From assembly GCA_026391235.1 (NCBI GenBank), contig JAPLDV010000068.1, positions 1 through 7,304 on the forward strand: a stretch of DNA of 7,304 nt. The letters are read 5' to 3'. Of this stretch, positions 1 through 5,591 are shown piece after piece (position 1 is the first letter of the stretch; each line of letters starts with the position of its first letter). The notes below the pieces were generated by a model that did no database searches, was not told the origin of the DNA, and worked only from the letters and a program-made list of their open reading frames with translations. The stretch is from Bacteroidia bacterium. Lineage in GTDB: Bacteria > Bacteroidota > Bacteroidia > Bacteroidales > UBA12481. A program made the position numbers and the translations under genes.

Positions 1-24
1 CTTTAACCAGCTGATACCTTATTT

Positions 25-72
25 TTAATAATTTTCGTCATTGGTTTTATCAACTGCCTTTAGCTTATCAGG
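25..72 (-). pseudogene. In-frame C-terminal remnant of arsF beyond its stop codon
   Basis: Reading on in the arsF frame past the TAA at 73-75 gives PDKLKAVDKTNDENY and then a second TAA at 25-27. From memory, ArsF-like proteins usually continue after the GFMYA segment with an Asn-Pro-Glu/Asp-Lys-Leu-Lys helix ending in a K..ID-like motif, so these 15 codons look like the normal end of the protein. One substitution at the TAA (for example from TAT or TAC) would restore the longer reading frame. It may be a real recent nonsense mutation or a sequencing or assembly error. I see no convincing terminator in positions 1-72. Confidence 0.5.
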
Positions 73-450
73 TTAATTCTTAGCATACATAAATCCCTTG
101 TCGACAATATTGATCTGTTCCTTTCCATTTACAATTAACAAGGATTGTCCCTCAACCTTCAGCCTTTTCACTAAATCCTCATTTCCCTTTTCTTCAATGT
201 TCACCGATTTAAAAAAGACATCTCCGCGTTTCACGGCCTCAGGAAAAAATTCATTCACTGCCTGTTCGGCGACCTTTTCAACGGTCTGGCAAGTAACGCA
301 TCGGCGGGTAAAGTGGAAATAGTACACTTCAGTTGGAGTTGTTTTTTTAACCTGTTGGGGAGGTTCGGTTACCTGTGCAGCAGCTGATTCGGTAAACAAG
401 GCTCCTGTCAGAAGAATGCACGTCAGCATAAGAAAACCAAGCTTTTTCAT
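73..450 (-). CDS. arsF: Exported thioredoxin-fold protein, ArsF family, probably C-terminally truncated
   Basis: The 125-residue protein starts with a basic-hydrophobic signal peptide (residues 1 to about 25, likely cut after the Ala run before Gln26), so it should act outside the cytoplasm. The mature part opens with the strand-turn YYFHFTRRCVTC, giving a CxxC pair at C51/C54. A thioredoxin-like pattern follows, ending in a SLLIV strand and a GFMYA segment. This matches what I recall of the ArsF family ("nitrophenyl compound nitroreductase subunit"), linked to reduction of nitroaryl arsenicals together with ArsE and ArsG. It follows the small thioredoxin gene after 11 bases and is the last gene of the minus-strand run. 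Oddity: the TAA after AKN is followed in the same frame by PDKLKAV..., which looks like the missing C-terminal helix. The family assignment is fairly secure; the nitroreductase role is inferred from the family. Confidence 0.8.
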   Translation of the reverse strand: MKKLGFLMLTCILLTGALFTESAAAQVTEPPQQVKKTTPTEVYYFHFTRRCVTCQTVEKVAEQAVNEFFPEAVKRGDVFFKSVNIEEKGNEDLVKRLKVEGQSLLIVNGKEQINIVDKGFMYAKN

Positions 451-461
451 CTGAATTGGAA

Positions 462-695
462 TTATTTGGTTAGTAATTGTTTGATTTCATTCGAGTTAGG
501 CACACGACCTTTTAAAACCACGGTACCATCAACCACCAGGGCCGGAGTGGTCATTATGCCAAAGGACATGATTTCCATAATATCCTCCACTTTGGTTATG
601 ATAGCGTCGAGTTTTAATTCATCAACAACCTCACGGGTTACCTTTTCGAGGGCCTTGCACTTTGCACAGCCTGGTCCTAATACTTTGATTTCCAT
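462..695 (-). CDS. Small thioredoxin-fold redox protein (Thioredoxin_3 / TM0996 type), possibly ArsE-like
   Basis: The product is a 77-residue cytoplasmic protein if read from the ATG at 693-695 (MEIKVLGPGCAKC). An upstream in-frame ATG at 728 would add 11 residues and overlap the preceding arsR stop. I prefer the inner start because this family typically begins directly with the first beta strand, and it leaves a 7-base gap. The CxxC is C10-A-K-C13, and the thioredoxin cis-proline motif is TTPALVVDG, with Pro at about residue 51. It lacks the N-terminal part of classical thioredoxins, as is normal for this family of small disulfide proteins. Such genes often sit beside ArsP/DUF318-type permeases. 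Here it lies between arsR and arsF, so a role as electron donor or arsenical-thiol carrier for ArsF or the permease is likely but inferred. It could correspond to ArsE of the arsEFG system. Confidence 0.85.
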   Translation of the reverse strand: MEIKVLGPGCAKCKALEKVTREVVDELKLDAIITKVEDIMEIMSFGIMTTPALVVDGTVVLKGRVPNSNEIKQLLTK

Positions 696-702
696 AATCT
701 TA

Positions 703-1032
703 TTATTGATTTGAATAACTATCTGCATGAACCGGATTCAGTTGAAAAAGGTCACCGAAGAGTGAACGGGCCTTTTCCAGATTTCCCTTATTGATGCAAT
801 ACCGGATTTTGGGATACTCAATGGTGCCCTGTATCAACCCGGCTGATTTTAACTCCTTCAGGTGCTGGGACAGAGTTGAGCGTGCAATGGGCAGATCTTC
901 GGCCAGATCTCCGCTGAAGCAACAGGATTGCGAGGAGAGCAATTCAATGATGTAAACTCTTACCGGGTGTCCCAGGGCTTTAGCGTATCGGGCCAGCAGC
1001 TCATGATTCTCATTGATCAGATTGTTAACCAT
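703..1032 (-). CDS. arsR: ArsR/SmtB-family metalloid-responsive repressor (second copy, internal)
   Basis: The 109-residue winged-helix repressor has its recognition helix region at about residues 49-67 (IARSTLSQHLKELKSAGLI), followed by a short wing (IEYPKIRYCIN). Candidate As(III)/Sb(III) ligands are C37 and C38 (SSQSCCFSG, at the start of the helix before the HTH) and C79 in the wing strand. There is no ELCVCDLC motif of the classical E. coli type, so sensing probably uses a different cysteine geometry. A perfect inverted repeat at 1048-1065 lies 15 bases upstream of the ATG and is the likely operator, so the gene should repress itself and the two redox genes downstream. It is paralogous to the repressor at 6486-6839: C38 and C79 correspond to C39 and C80 there. 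The family is certain; the inducer is inferred. Confidence 0.93.
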   Translation of the reverse strand: MVNNLINENHELLARYAKALGHPVRVYIIELLSSQSCCFSGDLAEDLPIARSTLSQHLKELKSAGLIQGTIEYPKIRYCINKGNLEKARSLFGDLFQLNPVHADSYSNQ

Positions 1033-1047
1033 GGACGTGTGTTTTAG

Positions 1048-1065
1048 TTTCGTAAAAATACGAAA
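1048..1065 (-). promoter_or_regulatory. Predicted ArsR operator (perfect 7-4-7 inverted repeat)
   Basis: TTTCGTA-AAAA-TACGAAA is a perfect inverted repeat centred 24-25 bases upstream of the arsR start codon at 1032. The same architecture, with the same TCGTA-N4-TACGA core, occurs in front of the other arsR at 6850-6867. Two independent occurrences at the same kind of position make an operator function likely. On the minus strand the repeat covers the proposed -7 promoter element, so binding would block RNA polymerase. It could fold as a hairpin, but no T-run follows it, so a terminator role is unlikely. Confidence 0.75.
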
Positions 1066-1084
1066 GGAATAAGTCTATTGCAAT
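1053..1084 (-). promoter_or_regulatory. Possible Bacteroidota-type promoter for the internal arsR unit
   Basis: On the minus strand, ATTG (1084-1081) and TATTTTTA (1060-1053) are separated by 20 bases. They resemble the Bacteroidota -33 TTTG and -7 TAnnTTTG elements, with one mismatch each. The same spacing is seen in the promoter-like sequence before the first arsR. Transcription would start near 1046, giving a leader of about 14 bases. The match is imperfect in an A/T-rich gap, so this is tentative. Confidence 0.4.
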
Positions 1085-1102
1085 TTTTTCTTTGGTTAAG
1101 AA

Positions 1103-2122
1103 TTAAAAAATGGCGTTAAAGAGAAAACCGACAATCATAATACCTGCAGATACAATTCCGACAAAGGTCAGTATCAGTGGAATTTTGAGAACCTTACGAA
1201 GGATGATCATTTCAGGGAGTGAGAGACCAATTACGGCCATCATAAAAGCCAGGGCAGTACCCAAGGATGCACCCTTTTCAATAAGAACAGAGACAATCGG
1301 AATAATTCCGGCGGCATTTGAATACAGCGGTACCCCGATAATAATGGACAGGGGTACGCTATACCAGGCTGATTTTCCCATGAGCGCTGCCATGAAATCT
1401 TCCGGAACATAGCCATGGGCTCCGGCGCCAACAGCGATGCCCAGCGCTACATAGAGCCAAACCTTACCAACGATTTCTTTAACAGCCACAAACCCCAAGC
1501 TGATCCTATCGGATAATTTGAGGTGTTCGTCAGACTCGGATGAATCTCCCATTTTGGTTTTATAAACCCAATCTTCAACCCATCTTTCCAACTTTAAACG
1601 GCCAATAATCCATCCGGCGGTAATGGCTATCGTTAAACCGGTGACTACATAAATCACAGCGACCTTCCATCCAAACATCCCGAAAAGAAGAATCACCGCT
1701 ACCTCGTTTATCATTGGTGAGGCGATCAGGAATGAAAAGGTGATCCCCAAAGGTATTCCGGCCTCAACGAATCCCAGGAAAAGAGGAATCGCTGAACAGG
1801 AGCAAAAGGGGGTGACAATTCCCAGAAGGGCTGCCATAACATTGCCTGTAAAAGTCCTTTTTCCGGCTAACGCCTTTCGGGTTCGTTCCGGTGAAAAGAA
1901 GGTCCGCAGGATCCCTACAAAAAACACAATCAGTGCCAGCAGTAAGATAACTTTAGGGAATTCGTAGATAAAAAAACGGATGGCTTCTGTCAGATGCTTA
2001 CCCTTCTCCAGTCCAAAAACATTGTCCGTCAGATAACTGGTAACGGGTTTCAGATAGTGGTAGACAAGAAACCAAACAACCAGAAGACCGGCAACGATCC
2101 AATATTTTTGATTTCGTTTCAA
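1103..2122 (-). CDS. arsP: ArsP-type (DUF318) membrane permease for trivalent organoarsenicals; ArsG-like role possible
   Basis: The product is an integral membrane protein of 339 residues with a hydrophobic segment at 8-22, others at about 57-72, 94-120, 123-170, 212-236 and 255-280, and two C-terminal helices (288-335). A soluble, charged loop at about 176-208 separates the two halves. The diagnostic motif TPFCSCS (residues 104-110, C107 and C109) and the second-half GVPLYSNAAG and LSLPE motifs mark the ArsP_1 permease family. Known members export methylarsenite and trivalent aromatic arsenicals. The start is a TTG at 2120-2122: the frame is open upstream but holds no nearby ATG or GTG, and the protein begins naturally at (M)KRNQKYW. 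It starts 38 bases after acr3 and is followed by the arsR-trx-arsF group, an arrangement like arsEFG in which the permease is ArsG. The exact substrate is inferred. Confidence 0.9.
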   Translation of the reverse strand: MKRNQKYWIVAGLLVVWFLVYHYLKPVTSYLTDNVFGLEKGKHLTEAIRFFIYEFPKVILLLALIVFFVGILRTFFSPERTRKALAGKRTFTGNVMAALLGIVTPFCSCSAIPLFLGFVEAGIPLGITFSFLIASPMINEVAVILLFGMFGWKVAVIYVVTGLTIAITAGWIIGRLKLERWVEDWVYKTKMGDSSESDEHLKLSDRISLGFVAVKEIVGKVWLYVALGIAVGAGAHGYVPEDFMAALMGKSAWYSVPLSIIIGVPLYSNAAGIIPIVSVLIEKGASLGTALAFMMAVIGLSLPEMIILRKVLKIPLILTFVGIVSAGIMIVGFLFNAIF

Positions 2123-2160
2123 ATGATCATCAGATTTGATACCATCGATAGTTTCATTTC

Positions 2161-3201
2161 TTATTTCGCAAATAACTTGCGTTTAAAAAACAGGGCAACA
2201 TTAACCAGGAGTATGAGTACCGGTACCTCAACCAAAGGACCTATTACCGTCGCAAAAGCTGCCTGTGAGTTTATTCCGAATACTGCAATGGCTACGGCAA
2301 TGGCGAGTTCAAAGTCATTGCTGCCAGCGGTGAAAGCCAGGGTAGTTGACTTTTCGTATCCTGCACCCATCCATTTAGCGACGAAAAAGGTAGAGAAAAA
2401 CATCACTGAAAAGTAAATCGTATAAGGGATTGCTACGCGGACCACATCCAGGGGCAATTCAATGATCTTTTCCCCTTTAAGCGAGAACATGACAAAAATG
2501 GTAAAAAGCAGGGCGATGGGTGTCAACCAGGAGGCCTTGGGGATAAACCTGGAAAAGTACCAATCGCTGCCTTTCCATTTACGCAGCAGGAAATTGGTTA
2601 CCAGGCCTGCTGCAAACGGTATTCCAAGATAGATTAAAACGGTTACGGCAATTTCGGATACAGATACCTCTACCGCTGCACCTTTGAGGCCGAAAAGGGG
2701 TGGAAGAAACGTAATGAAAATGTAGGCGTATACCGAGTACAGGAATACCTGGAACAATGCATTAAAGGCTACCAGTCCGGCAGCAAGCTCAGTATCTCCC
2801 CTGGCCAGATCATTCCAGACGAGCACCATGGCAATGCAACGGGCCAAGCCGACAAGAATGACCCCTACCATTAATCCAGGTTGATTATGCAGGAAAATGA
2901 CGGCCAAAAAGAACATGATGAATGGGCCAATGATCCAGTTCTGGGTAAGTGACAGGGTGAGTAACTTCAGGTTTTTGAATACCAATGGCAATTTCTCATA
3001 TTTGACTTTTGCCAATGGAGGATACATCATTAAGACCAGTCCGATAGCAATTGGGATGTTGGTGGTGCCGGAGCTGAGTGAGTTCCAGAATCCCGAAATG
3101 CCCGGCATGAAATATCCAAGGATAACACCGGCAATCATCACCAGGAAGATCCAGAGGGTAAGGTAACGATCAAAGAACGTTAGTTGTTTAGCAGTTCCCA
3201 T
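2161..3201 (-). CDS. acr3: Arsenite efflux permease Acr3
   Basis: The 346-residue inner-membrane protein has about ten hydrophobic segments and belongs to the Acr3 branch of the bile-acid/arsenite transporter superfamily, not the E. coli ArsB family. The signature GLARCIAMV carries the conserved cysteine C122, required for As(III) transport in studied Acr3 proteins. [12 protein letters not shown] contains the conserved glutamate E298. The early [13 protein letters not shown] block is also typical. Length is normal and the ATG at 3199-3201 gives the usual N-terminus. It follows arsC by 21 bases, so arsenite made by ArsC has its exporter directly downstream. No ArsA ATPase gene is present, so export should be driven by the proton motive force, as is usual for Acr3. 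Confidence 0.97.
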   Translation of the reverse strand: MGTAKQLTFFDRYLTLWIFLVMIAGVILGYFMPGISGFWNSLSSGTTNIPIAIGLVLMMYPPLAKVKYEKLPLVFKNLKLLTLSLTQNWIIGPFIMFFLAVIFLHNQPGLMVGVILVGLARCIAMVLVWNDLARGDTELAAGLVAFNALFQVFLYSVYAYIFITFLPPLFGLKGAAVEVSVSEIAVTVLIYLGIPFAAGLVTNFLLRKWKGSDWYFSRFIPKASWLTPIALLFTIFVMFSLKGEKIIELPLDVVRVAIPYTIYFSVMFFSTFFVAKWMGAGYEKSTTLAFTAGSNDFELAIAVAIAVFGINSQAAFATVIGPLVEVPVLILLVNVALFFKRKLFAK

Positions 3202-3222
3202 ATTAAATAGTCTGTAAATGAA

Positions 3223-3639
3223 TTACTTGATGTTTTGTTTGTAGAATCCGTAGAATCCTTCCCTGATCTGATCACGTACTCTTCGGTATTCCCCTAAGAT
3301 ATGTTCCCCGGATCCTTTAGCATGAAACGGATCTTCAAAACCAATGTGAAGGCGATGCTTTACTTTTCCAAAGAATGCAGGGCAGGTTTCGTTGGCATTG
3401 TCGCAAACCGTAATAACATAATCCCATTCATCGTTCAGGTATTGATCAACCATTTTAGGCGTATGATGGCTGATGTCGATTCCCAATTCTTTCATGACTA
3501 TAACTGCGTTGGGATTAACCTGTTTTGCAGGTTCCGTACCAGCGGAACAGACAGTAAGACTCTTATCGAAGGATTGTAAAAAACCGTGTGCCATCTGGCT
3601 CCGGCAACTATTCCCGGTGCATAGGATTAAAACTTTCAT
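3223..3639 (-). CDS. arsC: Arsenate reductase ArsC, thioredoxin-coupled (low-molecular-weight phosphatase fold)
   Basis: This 138-residue cytoplasmic enzyme reduces arsenate to arsenite. The N-terminal P-loop CTGNSCRS carries the nucleophile C7 and R13. The redox pair is C79 and C86 (VCDNANETC), and the general-acid loop is FEDP with D103. The C7/C79/C86 triad is the arrangement of the pI258 and Bacillus subtilis ArsC proteins, which pass a disulfide along the three cysteines and are re-reduced by thioredoxin. It is therefore not the glutaredoxin-dependent R773 type. It starts 7 bases after the ABC ATPase gene stops and lies 21 bases before acr3, so it is part of one operon. The general thioredoxin of the cell is the probable reductant; the small thioredoxin at 462-695 is another candidate, without direct evidence. 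Confidence 0.97.
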   Translation of the reverse strand: MKVLILCTGNSCRSQMAHGFLQSFDKSLTVCSAGTEPAKQVNPNAVIVMKELGIDISHHTPKMVDQYLNDEWDYVITVCDNANETCPAFFGKVKHRLHIGFEDPFHAKGSGEHILGEYRRVRDQIREGFYGFYKQNIK

Positions 3640-3646
3640 TTAAAAA

Positions 3647-4348
3647 TTATTGTTTAGCAGTTTGTTGTTGTTCGTCTAACGTTTTTACCAGCTTACCATT
3701 CGATAATCGGATTTTTACAGTTCCGTATTCGGCAGCCATAGGACTATGCGTAACCATGACAACAGTGGTTTTATGGTTCTGATTGATTTCCCTCAGAATG
3801 GTTAAAATCTCTTCTGAGAGATGTGGATCCAAATTTCCGGTAGGTTCATCCGCTAAAAGCAAATCAGGATTATTGGCCAGGGATCTGGCTATTGCTACTC
3901 TTTGTTGCTGGCCGGCTGAAAGCTCCCTGGGATAATGGGTCATTCGATCACCAAGACCAACCCATTCAAGCAATTCAATAGCCCTTGATTTGTTCAAACC
4001 ATTATGGTTGCTTTTAACATTCAATGCTATCATGATGTTTTCCAAAGCAGTCAGATAGGGAACCAGCGCAAAGCTCTGCATAACAAAACCAACGTGCTTG
4101 CTTCTGAATCCGGCCAATTCATTATCGCTGTGAAGATTGATCGTGTCTCCATTATAGGTCATGGTTCCTGAAGTTGGACTTAACAACCCACCCATGATCA
4201 GAAGCAGGGTTGTTTTGCCGGATCCCGAAGCCCCGGTTATGGTAACAAATGCACCTTTGGGAATCCCCAGCGTAAGGTCATCTACCGCGTTTATCGCACC
4301 ATCGTGATGCAGATAGGTCTTTGTCAGATTGTTGATTTGAATTAGCAT
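3647..4348 (-). CDS. ABC transporter ATP-binding protein, MacB/LolD type
   Basis: The 233-residue nucleotide-binding subunit is complete: Walker A GASGSGKT (39-46), Q-loop Q91, signature LSAGQQQR (143-150, a common variant of LSGGQ), Walker B LLLADEPT (163-170, catalytic E168), D-loop GNLD and switch His201. The sequence style is that of the LolD/MacB/FtsE group, which drives mechanotransmission transporters rather than classical channel-type importers. It lies 2 bases after the FtsX-like permease gene and 7 bases before arsC, so it is clearly co-transcribed with both. The C-terminal tail is polar and Gln-rich. The substrate cannot be read from an ATPase; the operon context suggests arsenic or antimony, or thiol stress in the envelope. 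Confidence 0.95.
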   Translation of the reverse strand: MLIQINNLTKTYLHHDGAINAVDDLTLGIPKGAFVTITGASGSGKTTLLLIMGGLLSPTSGTMTYNGDTINLHSDNELAGFRSKHVGFVMQSFALVPYLTALENIMIALNVKSNHNGLNKSRAIELLEWVGLGDRMTHYPRELSAGQQQRVAIARSLANNPDLLLADEPTGNLDPHLSEEILTILREINQNHKTTVVMVTHSPMAAEYGTVKIRLSNGKLVKTLDEQQQTAKQ

Positions 4349-4350
4349 GG

Positions 4351-5568
4351 TCAGCTCTCCTGCATATTTGAGAATGGTTCAATCTTACCGGCCATATATG
4401 CGGGAATTATTGAACCAAGAATTGATATGGATACGGACAGAACGACAGAAACCGCGAGTAATGAATAGATGGCCACCACCTTGATATTGGCAAACTGTGG
4501 TCCTAGCCAGATGGCCAGAACAGTACCAAGCAGGTATCCTATGACTCCTCCTGCCACTCCCATAATCATGGCCTTAAGGATAAAGATCGAGTAAATGTGT
4601 CTTTTATGATAACCGATCATCCTTAAGATGCCTATTTCCCGGTGGCGTTCATTCACATTTGCCCAGATATAGTTGCCAATGGAAATGCTTCCCACAAATA
4701 GTATGATAACCAGGAAGATGATGGATATTTTCTTCATCAAGCGATTGGTCTCTATCTGGGTGGATACAATCTGGTTGATGGTTGTTATCCGCGTATCCGG
4801 CAGGATGTTCCTCAATTTGCCCAACAAACCATCAGAGATGGCATTACAGCAACCCATGATTTCGATCGCACTGATTTGCTCACCGGTACCCAGAAGTTCC
4901 TGAACGGTATGCAGGTTTGCGAATACCCGGTCGTCATCGACGGTTCCCGTTTCCGGCAGCACCTTAACCACGGTAAATGATTTTTCCATGATTGATAAAC
5001 TACTGTTTTCCTTTGCGTTAAGCCTGAGTGCGACAGCGGAACCAATAAAGCAGTCATAACCTGCCAGTGTATCGATTCCCTTTCTCTGCAACTTTTCATC
5101 CAGGTATTGTGCGGGCTTTGCTTCGGTTGCCGGGGCACAACTTGCCAGTAACGCTGTGCCGATCAGGCCGCTTTGCTGCCAGATCGGCTTGGAGGCAATT
5201 TCGCTCTTTGGAAGGATACCGGTAAGCACTATGTTTTCATTGCCAATTTTAATCCTGCGGGTCAGTTTTGGCGACATATTGTCCACACCAGGCAGGGTGG
5301 AATTCACGATTTTCTCAACAAAGTCTTCTGGAAAAGTGGGCGCATCTATATCTGAAGAATAGTAATTATCAACGCTCGCTGCCTGAGGCAATACGAGAAT
5401 GTTGGCTCCCAGGTTATCGAGATTGACAGCCACAGCCTTCTCGGAAACCACTGATATGGACCGGATTCCAACAATGACTGCAATACCGAGGGTTATGGCC
5501 AGCAGGCCGGATACGAGCTGTGACTTGCGATGCCAAAGCTCCTTGATTACTAAGTCCTGTAATTTCAT
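4351..5568 (-). CDS. ABC transporter permease, MacB/FtsX type, with cysteines in the periplasmic domain
   Basis: The 405-residue protein has MacB-family topology: one N-terminal transmembrane helix (about 18-37), a large extracytoplasmic domain (about 38-280), and three C-terminal helices (about 281-303, 326-357, 367-391) forming the FtsX domain. The cytoplasmic NERHREIGILRMIGYHKRHI loop after the second helix is the usual ATPase-coupling segment. With one permease and one ATPase gene, a homodimeric transporter is expected. The extracytoplasmic domain carries C144, C173 and an adjacent pair C240/C241 (EIMGCCNAI), unusual for a MacB-like domain and potentially thiol- or metalloid-reactive. It starts 23 bases after the cysteine-tailed thioredoxin-like gene and ends 2 bases before its ATPase gene. 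No MFP adaptor or TolC-like gene is next to it, unlike true MacAB-TolC systems. Function in arsenic handling is an inference from position. Confidence 0.9.
   Translation of the reverse strand: MKLQDLVIKELWHRKSQLVSGLLAITLGIAVIVGIRSISVVSEKAVAVNLDNLGANILVLPQAASVDNYYSSDIDAPTFPEDFVEKIVNSTLPGVDNMSPKLTRRIKIGNENIVLTGILPKSEIASKPIWQQSGLIGTALLASCAPATEAKPAQYLDEKLQRKGIDTLAGYDCFIGSAVALRLNAKENSSLSIMEKSFTVVKVLPETGTVDDDRVFANLHTVQELLGTGEQISAIEIMGCCNAISDGLLGKLRNILPDTRITTINQIVSTQIETNRLMKKISIIFLVIILFVGSISIGNYIWANVNERHREIGILRMIGYHKRHIYSIFILKAMIMGVAGGVIGYLLGTVLAIWLGPQFANIKVVAIYSLLAVSVVLSVSISILGSIIPAYMAGKIEPFSNMQES
4355..4361 (-). promoter_or_regulatory. Strong ribosome binding site for the ABC ATPase
   Basis: AGGAGAG lies six bases before the ATG at 4348, inside the last codons of the permease gene. 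It is the clearest Shine-Dalgarno sequence in the window; most other genes here have only A/T-rich leaders. It supports the chosen ATPase start and suggests tightly coupled, roughly balanced synthesis of ATPase and permease. Confidence 0.75.
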
Positions 5569-5591
5569 ATTGATTTACTACCAGTTACTTA

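Noticed and set aside
11..71. CTGATA and TATCAG arms near the left edge as a possible terminator after arsF.
   Set aside because: The six-base arms are about 50 bases apart and no T-run follows in the right place, so it does not look like an intrinsic terminator.
696..728. Upstream ATG extending the small thioredoxin by 11 residues.
   Set aside because: It would overlap the arsR stop, and the added residues (MQIVIQINNKI) precede the typical family start MEIKVLGPGC.
1048..1065. Reading the perfect inverted repeat as a terminator of the upstream operon.
   Set aside because: The arms are short and A/T-rich, no T-run follows, and the same repeat occurs at the other arsR, which fits an operator better.
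1994..2416. 140-codon open frame on the plus strand opposite the end of acr3 and the start of arsP.
   Set aside because: It spans two well-supported minus-strand genes and their junction, and its predicted protein has no recognisable motif, so it is an antisense shadow.
4351..5568. Calling the ABC pair MacB or LolC/LolD.
   Set aside because: No MacA-like adaptor, TolC-like channel or lipoprotein chaperone genes are adjacent, and the periplasmic cysteines are atypical, so no specific symbol was given.
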